Positions 35,669 through 36,344 of a DNA stretch of 36,344 nucleotides are shown in pieces (position 1 is the stretch's first letter; each line of letters opens with the position of its first letter). The position numbers and the translations under genes are program-made. The notes under the pieces were generated by a model. That model did not search any database. It was not told the DNA's origin and saw only the letters and a program-made list of their open reading frames with translations. Origin of the DNA: a virus; IMG/VR virus record IMGVR_UViG_3300045950_000290, positions 1-36,344 of that record. The stretch is one strand, 5' to 3'.

Positions 35669-35860
35669 TTAAGTGAGGCAAATAACGTTTAGAGCCAACA
35701 CGTGAACGACAAGCACGTCGCGGCGCAGACCATAGATCACGCACCAATCCCCGACCCGAAGCCTGTAGCCGGGGCGTCCCTTGAGCGCCTTGACGTTGTT
35801 GTTCGGCGCGAAGGGGTCGATGGCCAAGCGCTCGATCTTGGTCCGGATGGTTCGGGCCGG
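35669..35860 (-). pseudogene. Truncated RelE/ParE-type toxin remnant
   Basis: Read on the - strand this stretch gives RTIRTKIERLAIDPFAPNN, then VKALKGRPGYRLRVGDWCVIYGLRR and DVLVVHVLAL, closely following RelE/ParE toxins (K-I-x-x-L-A-x-D-P, N-V-K-x-L-x-G, G-Y-R-L-R-V-G-D-[YW]-R-V-I-Y). The N-terminal helix is absent: the frame is closed upstream by a TGA at 35861-35863 and has no ATG or GTG. The C-terminal end differs from the usual R-x-x-Y-K, the usual Arg of GDWRVIY is Cys, and the frame stops at 35669. No antitoxin is visible on either side. It is host-side debris of a toxin-antitoxin pair. Confidence 0.72.
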
Positions 35861-35946
35861 TCAAGAAACGCCGCCCTTCCCGCGCCCGCCGGGCGGATTT
35901 GCAAACCCGCTCCTCGCCAGCTTGATTCCGGCCGGGCGCGCCAATA

Positions 35947-35976
35947 TTTACAGGGCACGCGGATTGTGGATATAAG
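35947..35976 (+). promoter_or_regulatory. Possible sigma-70-type promoter for the chemoreceptor-tip gene
   Basis: TTTACA (35947-35952) and TATAAG (35971-35976) are spaced by 18 bp and stand about 70 bp before the ATG at 36045, in a local AT-rich patch. An AAGGAT Shine-Dalgarno (36033-36038) precedes the start. Matches are fair rather than exact; other sigma factors are possible for a chemotaxis gene. Confidence 0.4.
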
Positions 35977-36044
35977 GCCGAGTCGTTTCGACCCGATCGC
36001 ATCGCCCCTCCGACGGGGTCGCGCGGGCGCAACAAGGATCACCG

Positions 36045-36344
36045 ATGAGCGTCGACAGCAAGCTTGCCGAAGTCCGCGCCGAGATCGAATCGCTCCAGGG
36101 CGAAATCGAAAAGGTCGGCCGGGTGGCGCAGGAAATCGACGCCATCGCCAAGCAGACCAATCTTCTGGCCCTCAACGCCACCATCGAGGCGGCCCGGGCC
36201 GGCTCGGCCGGCAAGGGGTTCGCCGTGGTCGCCGGCGAGGTCAAGAACCTCTCCGCCCAGACCGCCCGCGCGACCAAGGAAGTGTCCGAGGTCGTCGGCA
36301 CCCTGATGAACCGGGTCGACAGGCTGGCGATGCTCATCGACTGA
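36045..36344 (+). CDS. Stand-alone chemoreceptor signalling-tip protein (99 aa)
   Basis: ATG 36045 behind AAGGAT; the stop TGA is the last codon of the window. Residues 25-75 contain [20 protein letters not shown] and [19 protein letters not shown], the highly conserved hairpin tip of methyl-accepting chemotaxis proteins that contacts CheA and CheW. No membrane segment, sensor or HAMP domain is present. Only short coiled-coil arms flank the tip ([19 protein letters not shown] and [19 protein letters not shown]). Upstream sequence does not encode a longer receptor in this frame, so it appears to be a complete small gene. It might compete with or scaffold receptor arrays; being a fragment of a lost receptor is the alternative. 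Confidence 0.75.
   Translation: MSVDSKLAEVRAEIESLQGEIEKVGRVAQEIDAIAKQTNLLALNATIEAARAGSAGKGFAVVAGEVKNLSAQTARATKEVSEVVGTLMNRVDRLAMLID

Noticed and set aside
1-36344. CRISPR array or insertion sequence
   Set aside because: No regularly spaced 25-40 bp repeats with spacers and no transposase-like frame were found; the iterons at 8965-9242 are too short and too closely spaced.

Overview
The window is most of an integrated podovirus-type prophage (T7/BPP-1-like virion plan) in a GC-rich bacterium, followed by about 1.1 kb of host DNA. All phage genes from 77 to 35084 lie on the + strand. The host is probably an alphaproteobacterium. The grounds are very high GC with G/C-rich third positions, repeats resembling the alphaproteobacterial regulator GcrA, and the general type of the small phage genes. 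The host assignment is inference. Integrase, repressor and excision genes are not in the window and should lie to its left.

Layout. (1) 1-76: two symmetric operator-like palindromes before the first early gene. (2) 77-8958: an early/replication operon of small genes. From 586 to 8958 every gene junction is a 4-nt ATGA or GTGA overlap. It encodes a DNA adenine methyltransferase-like protein, an RMF/CrpP-like small protein, a stand-alone TSCPD domain, an ASCH-like domain, an unusual protein made of tandem Myb/GcrA-like DNA-binding repeats, a TOPRIM primase-like protein and a P-loop helicase-like ATPase. (3) 8959-9277: an AT-rich, iteron-bearing gap with a Z-DNA-prone palindrome at its centre, the best candidate for the phage replication origin. 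(4) 9278-20019: terminases, portal, Bbp19-like protein, scaffold, major capsid, cement-like protein and tail tubular protein A. Inserted between portal and Bbp19-like gene is an O-antigen ligase/polymerase-like membrane protein whose reading frame appears broken, flanked by proteins with Sec signal peptides. (5) 20016-30550: tail tubular protein B, a gp13/GNAT-like protein and the gp14-, gp15- and gp16-like ejection proteins, plus an extra ejection-type protein carrying a nuclease-like insert. (6) 30547-32805: host-recognition genes with a visible drop in GC inside the tail fibre gene. (7) 32854-35084: lysis genes (holin/spanin-like membrane protein, small secreted proteins, muramidase-like endolysin, lipoprotein) ending with a class-3-lipase-like hydrolase. 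(8) 35169-35215: the 3' part of a tRNA-Lys(UUU) gene from the anticodon loop to CCA, interpreted as attR. (9) 35216-36344: flanking DNA with an AT-rich membrane-protein gene, a truncated RelE/ParE toxin remnant on the - strand, and a 99-residue stand-alone chemoreceptor signalling tip.

How it fits together. Early genes are probably repressed from the palindromes at the left edge and translated as a coupled chain. Primase and helicase act at the adjacent iteron region. Terminases package DNA into the capsid, and gp14/15/16-like proteins are ejected to carry DNA across the envelope. The fibre and LamG proteins choose the host, and the lysis genes open the cell. The ligase block, if functional, would alter the surface polysaccharide of the lysogen. 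The most unusual items are the tandem GcrA/Myb-repeat protein beside a methyltransferase, the symmetric iteron/Z-DNA region, the ligase block inside the head genes with a probable frameshift, and the nuclease-like insert in an ejection protein.
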